64,000 nt of DNA from NCBI GenBank assembly GCA_016223135.1, contig JACRPQ010000002.1:36626-100625 (forward strand). Direction: 5' to 3'. A model generated the notes under the pieces. It was not told the origin of the DNA. It ran no database searches and worked only from the letters and a program-made list of their open reading frames with translations. This document shows positions 7,536-15,404 of the stretch, piece by piece. The translations under genes and the position numbers were made by a program. The DNA comes from Chloroflexota bacterium (GTDB lineage Bacteria > Chloroflexota > Anaerolineae > Anaerolineales > Villigracilaceae). How positions within the stretch are numbered: the stretch's first letter is position 1; each line of letters opens with the position of its first letter.

Positions 7536-8890
7536 GGGACGCGCCGCCGCTTCTTCTCCTGATCTGTTCCCTGTGCGCGCCTCCCAAGCCTTTGCCTCTC
7601 TTTGAGAACTTCGCCATAGGCGGCGGCAAAGAACGCCGCCGCCGCTTTCGCCTCGAAGGGACTGTTTTCGTAAAAGGCGCGCGCCGCACGCCCAAGCCGT
7701 TCGCGCAGGGTTGGGTCGTCGGCGAGACGGGTGATTTTTTCCGCCAGACATTCGGGCTCGGCAGGCGGACACAACAAGCCGTTGACACCGTCGGTGATGA
7801 GTTCGGGGATGCCGCCCACATTCGTAGAAACGATGGGACAGCCATACGCCATCGCTTCGACGATGACCAGCGGCTGACCTTCGAGGACGGAGGAGAGCAG
7901 GAAGAGGTCGGTTTCGTTCATGATGCGGGTGAGTTCTTCGCGCCCGGCAAACGCGCCGGGGAAAATGTCTGCGCCGTTCAAGCCGAGGCGCTCGGCTTTT
8001 TCGAGCAGTTCGCCGCGCAATTCGCCTTCGCCATACACCCTGAAGCGGATGTGAGGATGCGTGCGTTTCACCAGCGCCGCCGCATCGAGTAGGTAGGTCA
8101 GCCCTTTGGTCACATAGAGACGCGCCAAAGTGGTGACGGTGAAGGGACGCACCGCAGGCTGGGCATAATCCCTTTGCCACTTGCCCTGAAACGGGTCGGA
8201 GAGAAGCGGGGCGCGCACAACAATGGGACGGGTCACTTTGCAGACCTCGCGCAGTCCCTGCGCACTTTTTTCGGAGACGGCGATGACGCGGTCGGCTTTG
8301 TTGATGGTGGCTTCAAACCCTTTCCACCAGTTGAATTGCGGGTCGGGGGTTTGGTGTTCCTCGTACATGACCGGGACGCCTTTGGCGTGCGCCCAGTCAA
8401 TGACGAACAGCAGGCTGGTGGTGTAGCCTTGGATGTGCAGGATGTCGGGACGCCAGCGGAGATTCCACCAGTTGAGCAAGAGGCGGGCGAGGACTTTGCG
8501 ATAATCGGGACCCATGACGCGATCCATCAGCCAGCCTTTGAGGAAGTTGTAGGCGCTGACGCGGGCTTGGGCGAAGGGTCGGCGTTTGAGGAGAGAGACG
8601 CCCAAAGCGAGGAAAAGGACGAAGGGACCGAGCAGGCGCATCGTCCAAAGCAGGATGCGTTCTTTCGTCTCCCAATCCGAGGCGGGTTTGGAAATCCACG
8701 CCGGAGGCTGGACGAGCGGAATGCCGGCGTCCCTGAGGCGGCGGGCATATTGGTTTTCGGGATGCACCCACGCCGCCGAAAGCCAACTGACCTGCTGTCC
8801 CTGCTGTTGGAGCGCAACGGCAAGACTGACGGCGTATTCCTCCAACCCGCCGAAGTCCTGCATATCGTAGGAGACCATGAGGATTTTCAT
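7532..8890 (-). CDS. Glycosyltransferase, GT4-like
   Basis: A 452-residue GT-B enzyme starting MKILMVSYDMQDFGGLEEY, with the glycine-rich loop (FGGLEEY) of GT4 proteins. The donor half contains SSVLEGQPLVIVEAMAYGCPIV near residue 345-366, where the two glutamates match the EX7E motif. An internal 40-residue segment rich in Leu/Phe (around residues 85-115) may associate with the membrane. The start overlaps the upstream GT2 stop by 4 nt and the end overlaps the next GT4 start by 4 nt. The basic tail (EKKRRRVP) is unusual for the family. Confidence 0.87.
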   Translation of the reverse strand: MKILMVSYDMQDFGGLEEYAVSLAVALQQQGQQVSWLSAAWVHPENQYARRLRDAGIPLVQPPAWISKPASDWETKERILLWTMRLLGPFVLFLALGVSLLKRRPFAQARVSAYNFLKGWLMDRVMGPDYRKVLARLLLNWWNLRWRPDILHIQGYTTSLLFVIDWAHAKGVPVMYEEHQTPDPQFNWWKGFEATINKADRVIAVSEKSAQGLREVCKVTRPIVVRAPLLSDPFQGKWQRDYAQPAVRPFTVTTLARLYVTKGLTYLLDAAALVKRTHPHIRFRVYGEGELRGELLEKAERLGLNGADIFPGAFAGREELTRIMNETDLFLLSSVLEGQPLVIVEAMAYGCPIVSTNVGGIPELITDGVNGLLCPPAEPECLAEKITRLADDPTLRERLGRAARAFYENSPFEAKAAAAFFAAAYGEVLKERQRLGRRAQGTDQEKKRRRVP

Positions 8891-10278
8891 GAGGCAGTTT
8901 TGACGAGGGAGCGCACGAGGATGGACAGCACGCCGCGGTTGCGCAAGTAGGAGGGGTCGCTGCGGCAGGCGCGCGCCACAAGAGAGGGAACTTTGCGATA
9001 ATCCCGGCTGCGATAGAAGTCAAAGGCGCGGTTGATGAGATAGGAGCCTTGCAGTTTGTCGCCGCCGCCTTTGGCAAGACGGTTGAGCCAGGGGATGAGT
9101 TTTTCGAGGACGGCTTTCACCGCTTCTGCGCCAAATTCGGTTTCGTAGCCGAGCAGGTGGTAAGTGATAAGCTGCATCAGCGATTCGTCCATTGCGGCGT
9201 GGAGGTGAAGGGCGCGGGCAAAATGAGAACGCGCCGCTTCCTCCCTGCCCCAGATGACGGCGCGGATGCCCTTCCATAACCAGCCGCGCGCCGCCGCCCA
9301 GTCGTATTGGGCGGAGAGCCGCGCCAGTTCTGGCGGAAGTTGGGCGAAGACCCGACGAAGGAGCGCTTCGTGGTCCACGCTCTCATCGGCAATGCACTCA
9401 GAGAGGAGGAAATCCACCAGTTCACATGGTTCGCCGCGGATGACAGAGGGGTCGAGGGCAGCGAGTGCACGGGTGTATTTGTGGGCATGCTCGGTTTCAT
9501 TTTGAATAAGCGCCAGCGAGACGATGACCATGAGGTGATGTTTGATTGCCATGCGTCCGATGGCGCGGACTTCCTGCGGGCAGCGCGGGTCGGCAAAGAC
9601 CGCCGCCTGGACGCGTTCCACATCGGCGAGGCGGCCGGGCAGGTTTTTGCGTCCGCGCCCGGAGTGGTAGCGGCGGTAGTTAAGGGCGCGGTCTATGCCT
9701 GCAAATTGACATCCCGCCAGGGCAAGGCGGCAGGGGAAGTCGGTGTCTTCGGCGGTGCCAACGGCGGGGTCGAACAGCCCCGCTTTGAATGCCCATTCGC
9801 GGCGGACGACGGTGTCGCTGGGGGCAAAGGGGAAGGCAAGCAGTAAATCCTTCAAGCCGACAGAGAGCGGCGGACGCCACATCTCGCGGATGGTGTTGGC
9901 GGAGTGATTCAACTCGAAGCGGGCGTTGTAGGAGACGCCGATTTCGGGATGTTCCGCCAGAAATTTGACGTGCGCTTCGAGTTTTTCCGGGTGGAAGAGG
10001 TCGTCGGCGTCGAGCAGGAAGAGGATGTCGCCTTTGGAGGCGTTGATTCCCGTGTTGCGGGCGGCGGAGAGACGCTGGTTCCGCTCATGGACGATGTAGC
10101 GGATGCGCGGGTCGGTGAATCCCTTCATGACTTCGTCGGTGTTGTCGGTGGAGGCGTCGTTGACGACGATGAGTTCGAAGTGAGGGTAGGTTTGGTTGAG
10201 GACGCTTTGAAGGGTCTCCGGCAGGAATTCTGCCTGGTTGTAGGCTGGGATGATGACGCTGACGAGGGGGGATGTCAT
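8887..10278 (-). CDS. Glycosyltransferase family 2 with conserved helical C-terminus
   Basis: A 463-residue protein with an N-terminal GT-A domain: NDAST at 40-44 and DADD at 90-93 provide nucleotide and metal binding. After about residue 210 the protein continues with a long helical region that is clearly shared with the GT2 protein at 13998-15404 (for example RALNYRRYH in both, RGWLWKGIRAVIWGR versus RGYLMQGVRAVMWNR, HLLGYETEFG versus HLLAYEAEYG). The two are paralogues. The C-terminal domain has no name I recognise. The gene heads a translationally coupled string of three glycosyltransferase genes. Confidence 0.87.
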   Translation of the reverse strand: MTSPLVSVIIPAYNQAEFLPETLQSVLNQTYPHFELIVVNDASTDNTDEVMKGFTDPRIRYIVHERNQRLSAARNTGINASKGDILFLLDADDLFHPEKLEAHVKFLAEHPEIGVSYNARFELNHSANTIREMWRPPLSVGLKDLLLAFPFAPSDTVVRREWAFKAGLFDPAVGTAEDTDFPCRLALAGCQFAGIDRALNYRRYHSGRGRKNLPGRLADVERVQAAVFADPRCPQEVRAIGRMAIKHHLMVIVSLALIQNETEHAHKYTRALAALDPSVIRGEPCELVDFLLSECIADESVDHEALLRRVFAQLPPELARLSAQYDWAAARGWLWKGIRAVIWGREEAARSHFARALHLHAAMDESLMQLITYHLLGYETEFGAEAVKAVLEKLIPWLNRLAKGGGDKLQGSYLINRAFDFYRSRDYRKVPSLVARACRSDPSYLRNRGVLSILVRSLVKTAS

Positions 10279-10307
10279 GGAAATTTTCGTGTTTTGCGGG
10301 TTTGATA

Positions 10308-10384
10308 AGTATTACAGCGCAAAGTCCGACGCTAGAGAGCGCCTCTTACGCTGCAGCGCAGGGGGGACGTTAGAGAACGTCCCC
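10308..10384. repeat. Dispersed hairpin repeat, double unit
   Basis: Two hairpin units in tandem: GACGCTAGAGAGCGCC (10327-10342) followed by CTCTTACGC, and GGACGTTAGAGAACGTCC (10366-10383). The whole block resembles the decayed block at 1366-1434 and shares its core with the single units at 4810, 26738 and 38767. Confidence 0.6.
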
Positions 10385-10403
10385 GACTACGCAGGTTTGA
10401 TTA

Positions 10404-10493
10404 ACTTACCTTACGCAGTTCCTTCGTACGTAGCGCGACATTTATGTCGCCTGAAAACGCGAGATAAATCTCGCGCTACCGCGTAAGGTAAGT
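10404..10493. repeat. Palindromic element B, copy 1 (flanks ABC exporter)
   Basis: A 90-base element with perfect 13-base ends, ACTTACCTTACGC (10404-10416) and GCGTAAGGTAAGT (10481-10493). Inside are two palindromes, GCGACATTTATGTCGC and CGCGAGATAAATCTCGCG, joined by CTGAAAA. A diverged copy lies in inverted orientation at 12557-12639, so the pair brackets the wzm-wzt genes. It ends 3 bases from the wzm stop codon. Confidence 0.75.
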
Positions 10494-10495
10494 GA

Positions 10496-11278
10496 TTAAA
10501 TAATATCTGCAAACTGGAATTCGACGCGTTTGAAGAACCAATAGCCGAGCAGGAAGATGAACAGCGAAACGGCGGCGGCGGGCAGCAGGTAATCGCCGGG
10601 CAGGCGGTTGTAGATCAACACATCGCGGTAGGCAGCGATGATGCCCGCCATGGGGTTCAGGAAGTAAAGCCACTGCCACTTTTCAGGGACAAGGGTGACG
10701 GGGTAGAGAATGGGCGAGGCATAAAACCAGATCTGAATGATGAGTTTGAGCAGAGGGTCCACGTCGCGGTAGAACACGTTCAGGGCGGCGGCGCCAATTC
10801 CCAGTCCGAGCAGAAGCGTGATTTGGATGAGAAAGATGATGGGCAGGAAGAGCAGTCCGAGCGGCGAGATGGGAATCCCATAGAACATCACGAGGAGGAA
10901 GAGCAGGACAAACGAGATGCCAAAGTCGGCGATGCGGGCGAGCAAAGCGGCGATGGGCAGCGCCTCGCGCGGGAAGTAGATTTTGCCGACCAGGTTCATG
11001 TTCTGCACGAGCGACATCGCCATATCCGGCAGGGAGGCGGCGAGGAGCGTCCACGGGACGACCGCCGCGTAGGAAAAGAGGATGTACGGCACGCCGCCCG
11101 TATCCACAGGGACGATGCGGGTGAAGACCACCGCAAAGATTGCGACGGTGGCGACAGGCTGGACGATTGCCCACAGCCAGCCGAGAGCAGATTGCTGGTA
11201 ACGCCCGCGCAGGGTGCGGAGCGTCCATGCCCAGGTGAGGTCGCGCAGTTTAAGGAGCGGGTTGGTTTGTACGATCAT
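10496..11278 (-). CDS. wzm: ABC transporter permease for polysaccharide export (Wzm-like)
   Basis: A 260-residue integral membrane protein with about six transmembrane helices, of the ABC-2 / Wzm / TagG type, which exports lipid-linked polysaccharide across the inner membrane with a Wzt ATPase. I chose the ATG at 11278 because it overlaps the wzt stop by 4 nt (ATGA); a frame start at 11326 would lie inside wzt. Family features include the amphipathic N-terminus with LRDLTWAWTLRTLRGRYQQS, then SALGWLWAIVQP, and the late motif FYRDVDPLLKLIIQIWFY. Together with the next gene it makes an ABC-dependent export system for the glycan assembled by this locus. Confidence 0.9.
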   Translation of the reverse strand: MIVQTNPLLKLRDLTWAWTLRTLRGRYQQSALGWLWAIVQPVATVAIFAVVFTRIVPVDTGGVPYILFSYAAVVPWTLLAASLPDMAMSLVQNMNLVGKIYFPREALPIAALLARIADFGISFVLLFLLVMFYGIPISPLGLLFLPIIFLIQITLLLGLGIGAAALNVFYRDVDPLLKLIIQIWFYASPILYPVTLVPEKWQWLYFLNPMAGIIAAYRDVLIYNRLPGDYLLPAAAVSLFIFLLGYWFFKRVEFQFADII

Positions 11279-12531
11279 GCCTGCCTCGCGGATTCGGCGA
11301 CGTTGACGCCGGCGTTTTGTCTCCAAGTGCGGTTCGGTTCATAGACGGCAATGTGCGCCTCGCGCCCGGGGACACGGTTGCGCACCTCGAACCAGTCCGA
11401 CGCGCCGTAGGCGAGACCGTCCGAGTCGTCGGCGTTCATGATCCAGGTGATGGCGTAGTAGGTGCCGCCGAAGAGCTGCAGAGGTTCGAGACGCACGGAG
11501 TATTCGCCCTCGCCTTTGGCAATGTGGAGGGGATAACCGTCGAGGTGAGAGCGCATGTTGGCGCACATCAAGCCGTCGGAGCGGTAGATGAGGACGATGG
11601 CATTGGCTTTGCCGATGTCTTTGTAGGCAATGTACTTGACGCGGATTTCGAGCGGTTGATCGCCATAGGTCTCGCGGACGGGTCTGCCGCTGGCGTCGAG
11701 CGCCTCGATCTTCGTGACCTCCACCCCGCCTTCCACGTCGCCGGCGCCGGCATCGGCGCGGTTCATCTTTTCGATGCGTTGTCTGTCCAGCACCTGGTTG
11801 TAGATGTCTATGATTTCGCCGCTCGTGCCGGTATTTTGAACCTGCCCATGGTCAATGTAGATGGCGCGTTCACAGACGGAGCGCACCAGCCCCATATCGT
11901 GCGAGACGAAGATGAGGCTTGTTCCATTGTGCAAGAGGGTTTTGATACGCTCGATGCATTTTTGGCGGAAAGAGGCGTCGCCCACCGCCAGCACTTCGTC
12001 CACGAGTAGAATGTCGGGTTCGATGCAGGAGGCGACGGCGAATCCCAAGCGCACGGTCATGCCGGAGGAATAACGTTTGACGGGCGTGTCAATGAATTCT
12101 TCGATCTCGGAGAACGCCACGATTTCATCGAACCGCTTTTGGATGTCTTTGTACGACAAGCCCAGGATGGTGCCGTTGAGGTAGATGTTCTCGCGCCCGG
12201 TCAGGTCGGGATGGAACCCCGCTCCCAACTCGATGAGGGCGGATAACTGACCATTGACCTCCACCTTCCCTGACGTTGGGTTCGTGATCTTCGCCAGCAG
12301 TTTGAGAATGGTGGATTTGCCGGCGCCGTTCGGACCGACCAGCGCCAGCGACTGTCCTTTTTCAAGGTCAAAACTGACGTCTCTCAGCGCCCAGTGATAC
12401 TTGCGATTGGTGGAGGCGCTTCGGCGCAGGGTTTGCTTTGCCCATTGTGAAATAACAGAGGGCAGGCTGGTACGGGTCAGCCCTAAGTTATAGCGTTTGG
12501 ATACGTTTATAAAACGAATGACAGGCGGCAT
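11275..12531 (-). CDS. wzt: ABC transporter ATP-binding protein with glycan-binding tail (Wzt-like)
   Basis: A 418-residue ATPase partner of Wzm. Walker A is GPNGAGKST (66-74), the signature is YSSGM (154-158), and Walker B is ILLVDEV (174-180) followed by LAVGD. After residue 255 a beta-rich domain of about 160 residues is typical of Wzt proteins that recognise a modified non-reducing end of the glycan before export. The ATG at 12531 has GGAG 8 nt upstream; a TTG at 12549 is also in frame. A 315-base repeat-rich gap upstream suggests a separate promoter. The extended tail implies that the chain length or end group is checked during export; this is known for the family, not shown here. Confidence 0.9.
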   Translation of the reverse strand: MPPVIRFINVSKRYNLGLTRTSLPSVISQWAKQTLRRSASTNRKYHWALRDVSFDLEKGQSLALVGPNGAGKSTILKLLAKITNPTSGKVEVNGQLSALIELGAGFHPDLTGRENIYLNGTILGLSYKDIQKRFDEIVAFSEIEEFIDTPVKRYSSGMTVRLGFAVASCIEPDILLVDEVLAVGDASFRQKCIERIKTLLHNGTSLIFVSHDMGLVRSVCERAIYIDHGQVQNTGTSGEIIDIYNQVLDRQRIEKMNRADAGAGDVEGGVEVTKIEALDASGRPVRETYGDQPLEIRVKYIAYKDIGKANAIVLIYRSDGLMCANMRSHLDGYPLHIAKGEGEYSVRLEPLQLFGGTYYAITWIMNADDSDGLAYGASDWFEVRNRVPGREAHIAVYEPNRTWRQNAGVNVAESARQA

Positions 12532-12556
12532 GAATGTTCTCCAGAACAAATAAATA

Positions 12557-12639
12557 ACTCATGTTATGCGGTGGCGCGAGATTTATCTCGCGTTTTCAGG
12601 CGGCATGACCCGCACTACGAAAAAACTGCGTAAGAGAGT
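12557..12639. repeat. Palindromic element B, copy 2 (inverted)
   Basis: Read on the opposite strand, this element aligns along its whole length with 10404-10493: CTTACGCAGTT near one end, GCCTGAAAACGCGAGATAAA in the middle, and a diverged outer end. It lies just upstream of wzt. The two copies are therefore inverted repeats around the wzm-wzt pair. Confidence 0.7.
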
Positions 12640-12762
12640 GTTTTGAAATTCATTTTCCAACCACAGATGAACACAGATAAATTGGATTGAAGGGTGATTT
12701 CATCACGTTTTTCATCAAAATCAGCGTTTATCTGTGGTGAATCTCGATTTATAAAACACTCT
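12635..12762. repeat. MITE-like element with AGAGTGTTTT ends
   Basis: A 128-base stretch bounded by perfect 10-base inverted ends AGAGTGTTTT (12635-12644) and AAAACACTCT (12753-12762). Internal CCACAGATGAACACAGATAAA-like and TTTATCTGTGGTG words are also inverted. It has no coding capacity. It fills most of the gap upstream of wzt; the rest of that gap (12763-12864) shows no gene. Confidence 0.55.
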
Positions 12763-12864
12763 TTAAGGTGAGTAACTCAAGTTTAGAGTTCGCTTTGAAT
12801 CAAACCCTTTTTGTCGGATTGCACGGATTTTTTAGGAAAATCCATCTAAAGCGGCTGCTGGTCG

Positions 12865-13980
12865 TCATTGCACATACGGCTCGATGAAGTAACCCACTTT
12901 TTCCAAGTGTCCATTGATAGGACGGACGGTTTCTCCATCAGCGTAATAATACTCAACGTATTCGGCAGCGGCGGCGGGTGGATGTTCTGCCTGGAAGAAT
13001 TCCCTGCCGGGCGGCAGATGACAAAACCTGAGGTAACGGCTCTGCAAGTCCTTCGCCACCTGAAGGGAGGGGGGAGACTCCCCCAGCAGGCACTTCACGC
13101 TGGCTTCCAGCAAATCCACGCCGCTGACCAGTTTAATCAGCCGCCACATGTGACAGCCATCCAAGCGCGGCGTCACCTCCACGATGCGCGGTCCGTTGCG
13201 GGTGAGGATTGCCTGATAGTACACCGGTCCGTTTTGGATGCCGAGGGCGCGGTTGCACAGCACGGTCAATCTTTGAACTTCGGAACGGACATCTTGCGCT
13301 GAATAGACGGAGGGGTAGATGTGTCCGCGCGGAATGCCGCCGGCATATCCCTCCACCACCAGGCGGTCGGAGACTTCGTTGAAGACTGTCTCGCTGTTGA
13401 TAACAAACGTGTTCACCGAAACTTCAGGACCCTCAAGGAATTCTTCAATGATGAGGGTACGGCTGCGGGAAAATTGCAGGGAATTTTCCAACCCGCCTCT
13501 CGCTTCCTCGAGGCTGGCTGCCAAAAAGACGCCGCGCTGCCCCTGATTATCCACCGGCTTGAGAATGGCGGGAAAGAGGGTCCAGTCGTCAAGGTCGCTT
13601 TGTGAGCGAACCCCTTTGTAGCGGATGGGGCTGATGGAATGTTCGGTCAAAAAACCGCGCAGAAGCAATTTGTTTTGGAGCATTTCAGCCGTCTCAGCCG
13701 AAACGAGGGAGGGCAGACCGAGGCGTGAAGCAACGCGCGCGGCAGTCGGCATGGCAAGGTCGGAACCGACGGAGTAAATGAGGTCCACCCTTTCGGCGCG
13801 GGCGAGTTGTTCGATGCCGTCCGCGTCTGTAATGTTGAACAGGGCAAACTGGTCTATGTATTCCAGCCCTCTGCCTTCGCGGCGGTAACTGCATCCAATC
13901 ACCCACCAGCCTTGCGCCTTCAGGTAACGAATCAAGTCCACCTGCGCGTTGCCCACGCCCAATACAATCGCCTTTTTCAT
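12865..13980 (-). CDS. ATP-grasp ligase-like protein
   Basis: A 371-residue protein starting MKKAIVLGVGNAQ at the ATG 13980, which has GGGAGGT 8 nt upstream; a longer frame from 14067 enters the neighbouring gene. The N-terminal Rossmann-like pre-ATP domain (1-105) is followed by ATP-grasp elements: PAILKPVDNQGQRGV for ATP binding, IIEEFLEGPEVSVN for the hinge, and VEVTPRLDGCH for metal coordination. The family joins a carboxylate to an amine or thiol through an acyl-phosphate (carbamoyl-phosphate synthase, PurK and amino acid ligase relatives). It sits 17 nt downstream of a GT2 gene and next to asparagine-synthase-like genes, which suggests amide decoration of the glycan; substrate unknown. 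Confidence 0.8.
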   Translation of the reverse strand: MKKAIVLGVGNAQVDLIRYLKAQGWWVIGCSYRREGRGLEYIDQFALFNITDADGIEQLARAERVDLIYSVGSDLAMPTAARVASRLGLPSLVSAETAEMLQNKLLLRGFLTEHSISPIRYKGVRSQSDLDDWTLFPAILKPVDNQGQRGVFLAASLEEARGGLENSLQFSRSRTLIIEEFLEGPEVSVNTFVINSETVFNEVSDRLVVEGYAGGIPRGHIYPSVYSAQDVRSEVQRLTVLCNRALGIQNGPVYYQAILTRNGPRIVEVTPRLDGCHMWRLIKLVSGVDLLEASVKCLLGESPPSLQVAKDLQSRYLRFCHLPPGREFFQAEHPPAAAAEYVEYYYADGETVRPINGHLEKVGYFIEPYVQ

Positions 13981-13997
13981 GGTTGCTGACCTCCCTT

Positions 13998-15404
13998 TCA
14001 ATGGGTGAACATTTCCAAAAACGGAATGGAATGGAACAACGCGGCGAGCAAGCCTCGATTGCTCCACAAGCGGAACGGGTCACTCGCCAAAACGCCCGTC
14101 ACGCTGGATAAAACTTTGCGCTTTATGCCCCATTGCTGGGCGTCGAATGCTCTGGCGGTAAAGAATTCCGCCTGCAGGGTGCGGCGGACGGATGCGACAC
14201 CCAACCTCTCGAGGCGGGAGGCAATTTGACGAATCGCATCCAGCGCTGCCGGGGTGCCATATTCGGCTTCGTATGCCAGCAGGTGAGAGACCAGCCACTG
14301 CAAAAATGCGGCATCCAATTGGGAAGCGGCGGCAGCGACATGCGAGAAGTAAGCATCGGCTTCGGCGAGGCGGTTCCACATCACGGCGCGGACGCCCTGC
14401 ATGAGGTAGCCGCGCATCACCGCCCAGGAGTAATAGGGTCGGAGCGAGGCGAGTTCCTGCGGCAGGTTTTCGAACACACGTCGGAGGAGGTCTTCGAGGC
14501 TTTCGCCTTCATCGTCAATGCTGTCAATGACCAGGTCGTTGAGGATATGAGGCGGCGTTCCCTCCATCAGCCAGGGGTTGAGGCGCACGGTTTGGAGGAG
14601 GAAGTCCTGCGCGGTGTCGTATTCTCCCTGCAAGTAGGCGACGTACATCCACATGGCGTAGATGTTGGATGCGGCAATATCGCGCAGCGTCCGCACTTGG
14701 GACGGGCAGCGCGGGTCGTCGAAGATGATTTGCTGGCAGGCGCGTTCCGCCTCGCACTGGCGGGCGATGTTCTTCACGATGCGGTTTTTGTGATAACGGC
14801 GGTAGTTGAGGGCGCGGTCTATCATGGCAAATTTACAGCCTGCCATGTAGAGCCGCCCGCAAATGACGATTTCGCGCCCGCGATAGAAAGGCTCCTGCCA
14901 GATTTCCTCGCGAACTGCCCATTCGCGTCGCTGCACCCAAACGCTGGGCGCCAGCGGAAAGGCGAGGGCAAAGTCTTCGAGGGTGAGGCGGGGCGAGGGA
15001 CGCAAAATCTCGCGGATGGCGCCGGAGGTCGGGTAGAGTTCGAAGCGGGAGTTGTAGGTGAAGCCGATTTCTGGATGACTGTCCAAAAATTCCACGTGCA
15101 GGCGGAGTTTGTCGGGGTGATAGAGGTCGTCTTGATCGAGGTGGGCGATGATTTCGCCCTGCGCCGCCATGATGCCGGTCTTGCGCGCCAGCGCCACGCC
15201 TCGGTTCGTTTCGTGACGGATATAGCGGAGGCGCGAATCGCCGAAGCACGCCACGACCTCTTCCGTGTTATCGGGCGAGGCGTCGTCCACGACGATGAGT
15301 TCAAAGTCCTGCCAGGTTTGGTCCAGGACGCTTTGAATGGCTTCGCCGAGGTGAGCGGCGCCGCCGTAAGTGGGAATAATAACGCTGACTTTTGGAGGGG
15401 TCAT
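13998..15404 (-). CDS. Glycosyltransferase family 2 with conserved helical C-terminus
   Basis: A 468-residue protein. The GT-A domain carries VVDDASPDN (38-46) and DQDD (90-93). From about residue 215 it continues with the same helical region as the GT2 paralogue at 8887-10278, including RALNYRRYH and the xxHLLAYEAEYG segment. The ATG overlaps the stop of the upstream asparagine-synthase-like gene by 4 nt, so the two products are made in coupled fashion and may act on the same intermediate. The ATP-grasp gene follows 17 nt downstream. Confidence 0.87.
   Translation of the reverse strand: MTPPKVSVIIPTYGGAAHLGEAIQSVLDQTWQDFELIVVDDASPDNTEEVVACFGDSRLRYIRHETNRGVALARKTGIMAAQGEIIAHLDQDDLYHPDKLRLHVEFLDSHPEIGFTYNSRFELYPTSGAIREILRPSPRLTLEDFALAFPLAPSVWVQRREWAVREEIWQEPFYRGREIVICGRLYMAGCKFAMIDRALNYRRYHKNRIVKNIARQCEAERACQQIIFDDPRCPSQVRTLRDIAASNIYAMWMYVAYLQGEYDTAQDFLLQTVRLNPWLMEGTPPHILNDLVIDSIDDEGESLEDLLRRVFENLPQELASLRPYYSWAVMRGYLMQGVRAVMWNRLAEADAYFSHVAAAASQLDAAFLQWLVSHLLAYEAEYGTPAALDAIRQIASRLERLGVASVRRTLQAEFFTARAFDAQQWGIKRKVLSSVTGVLASDPFRLWSNRGLLAALFHSIPFLEMFTH

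Noticed and set aside
7536..8180. N-terminal extension of the glycosyltransferase at 6282-7535.
   Set aside because: The upstream part overlaps the well-supported GT4 gene in another frame and lacks family similarity; the ATGA overlap fixes the start at 7535.
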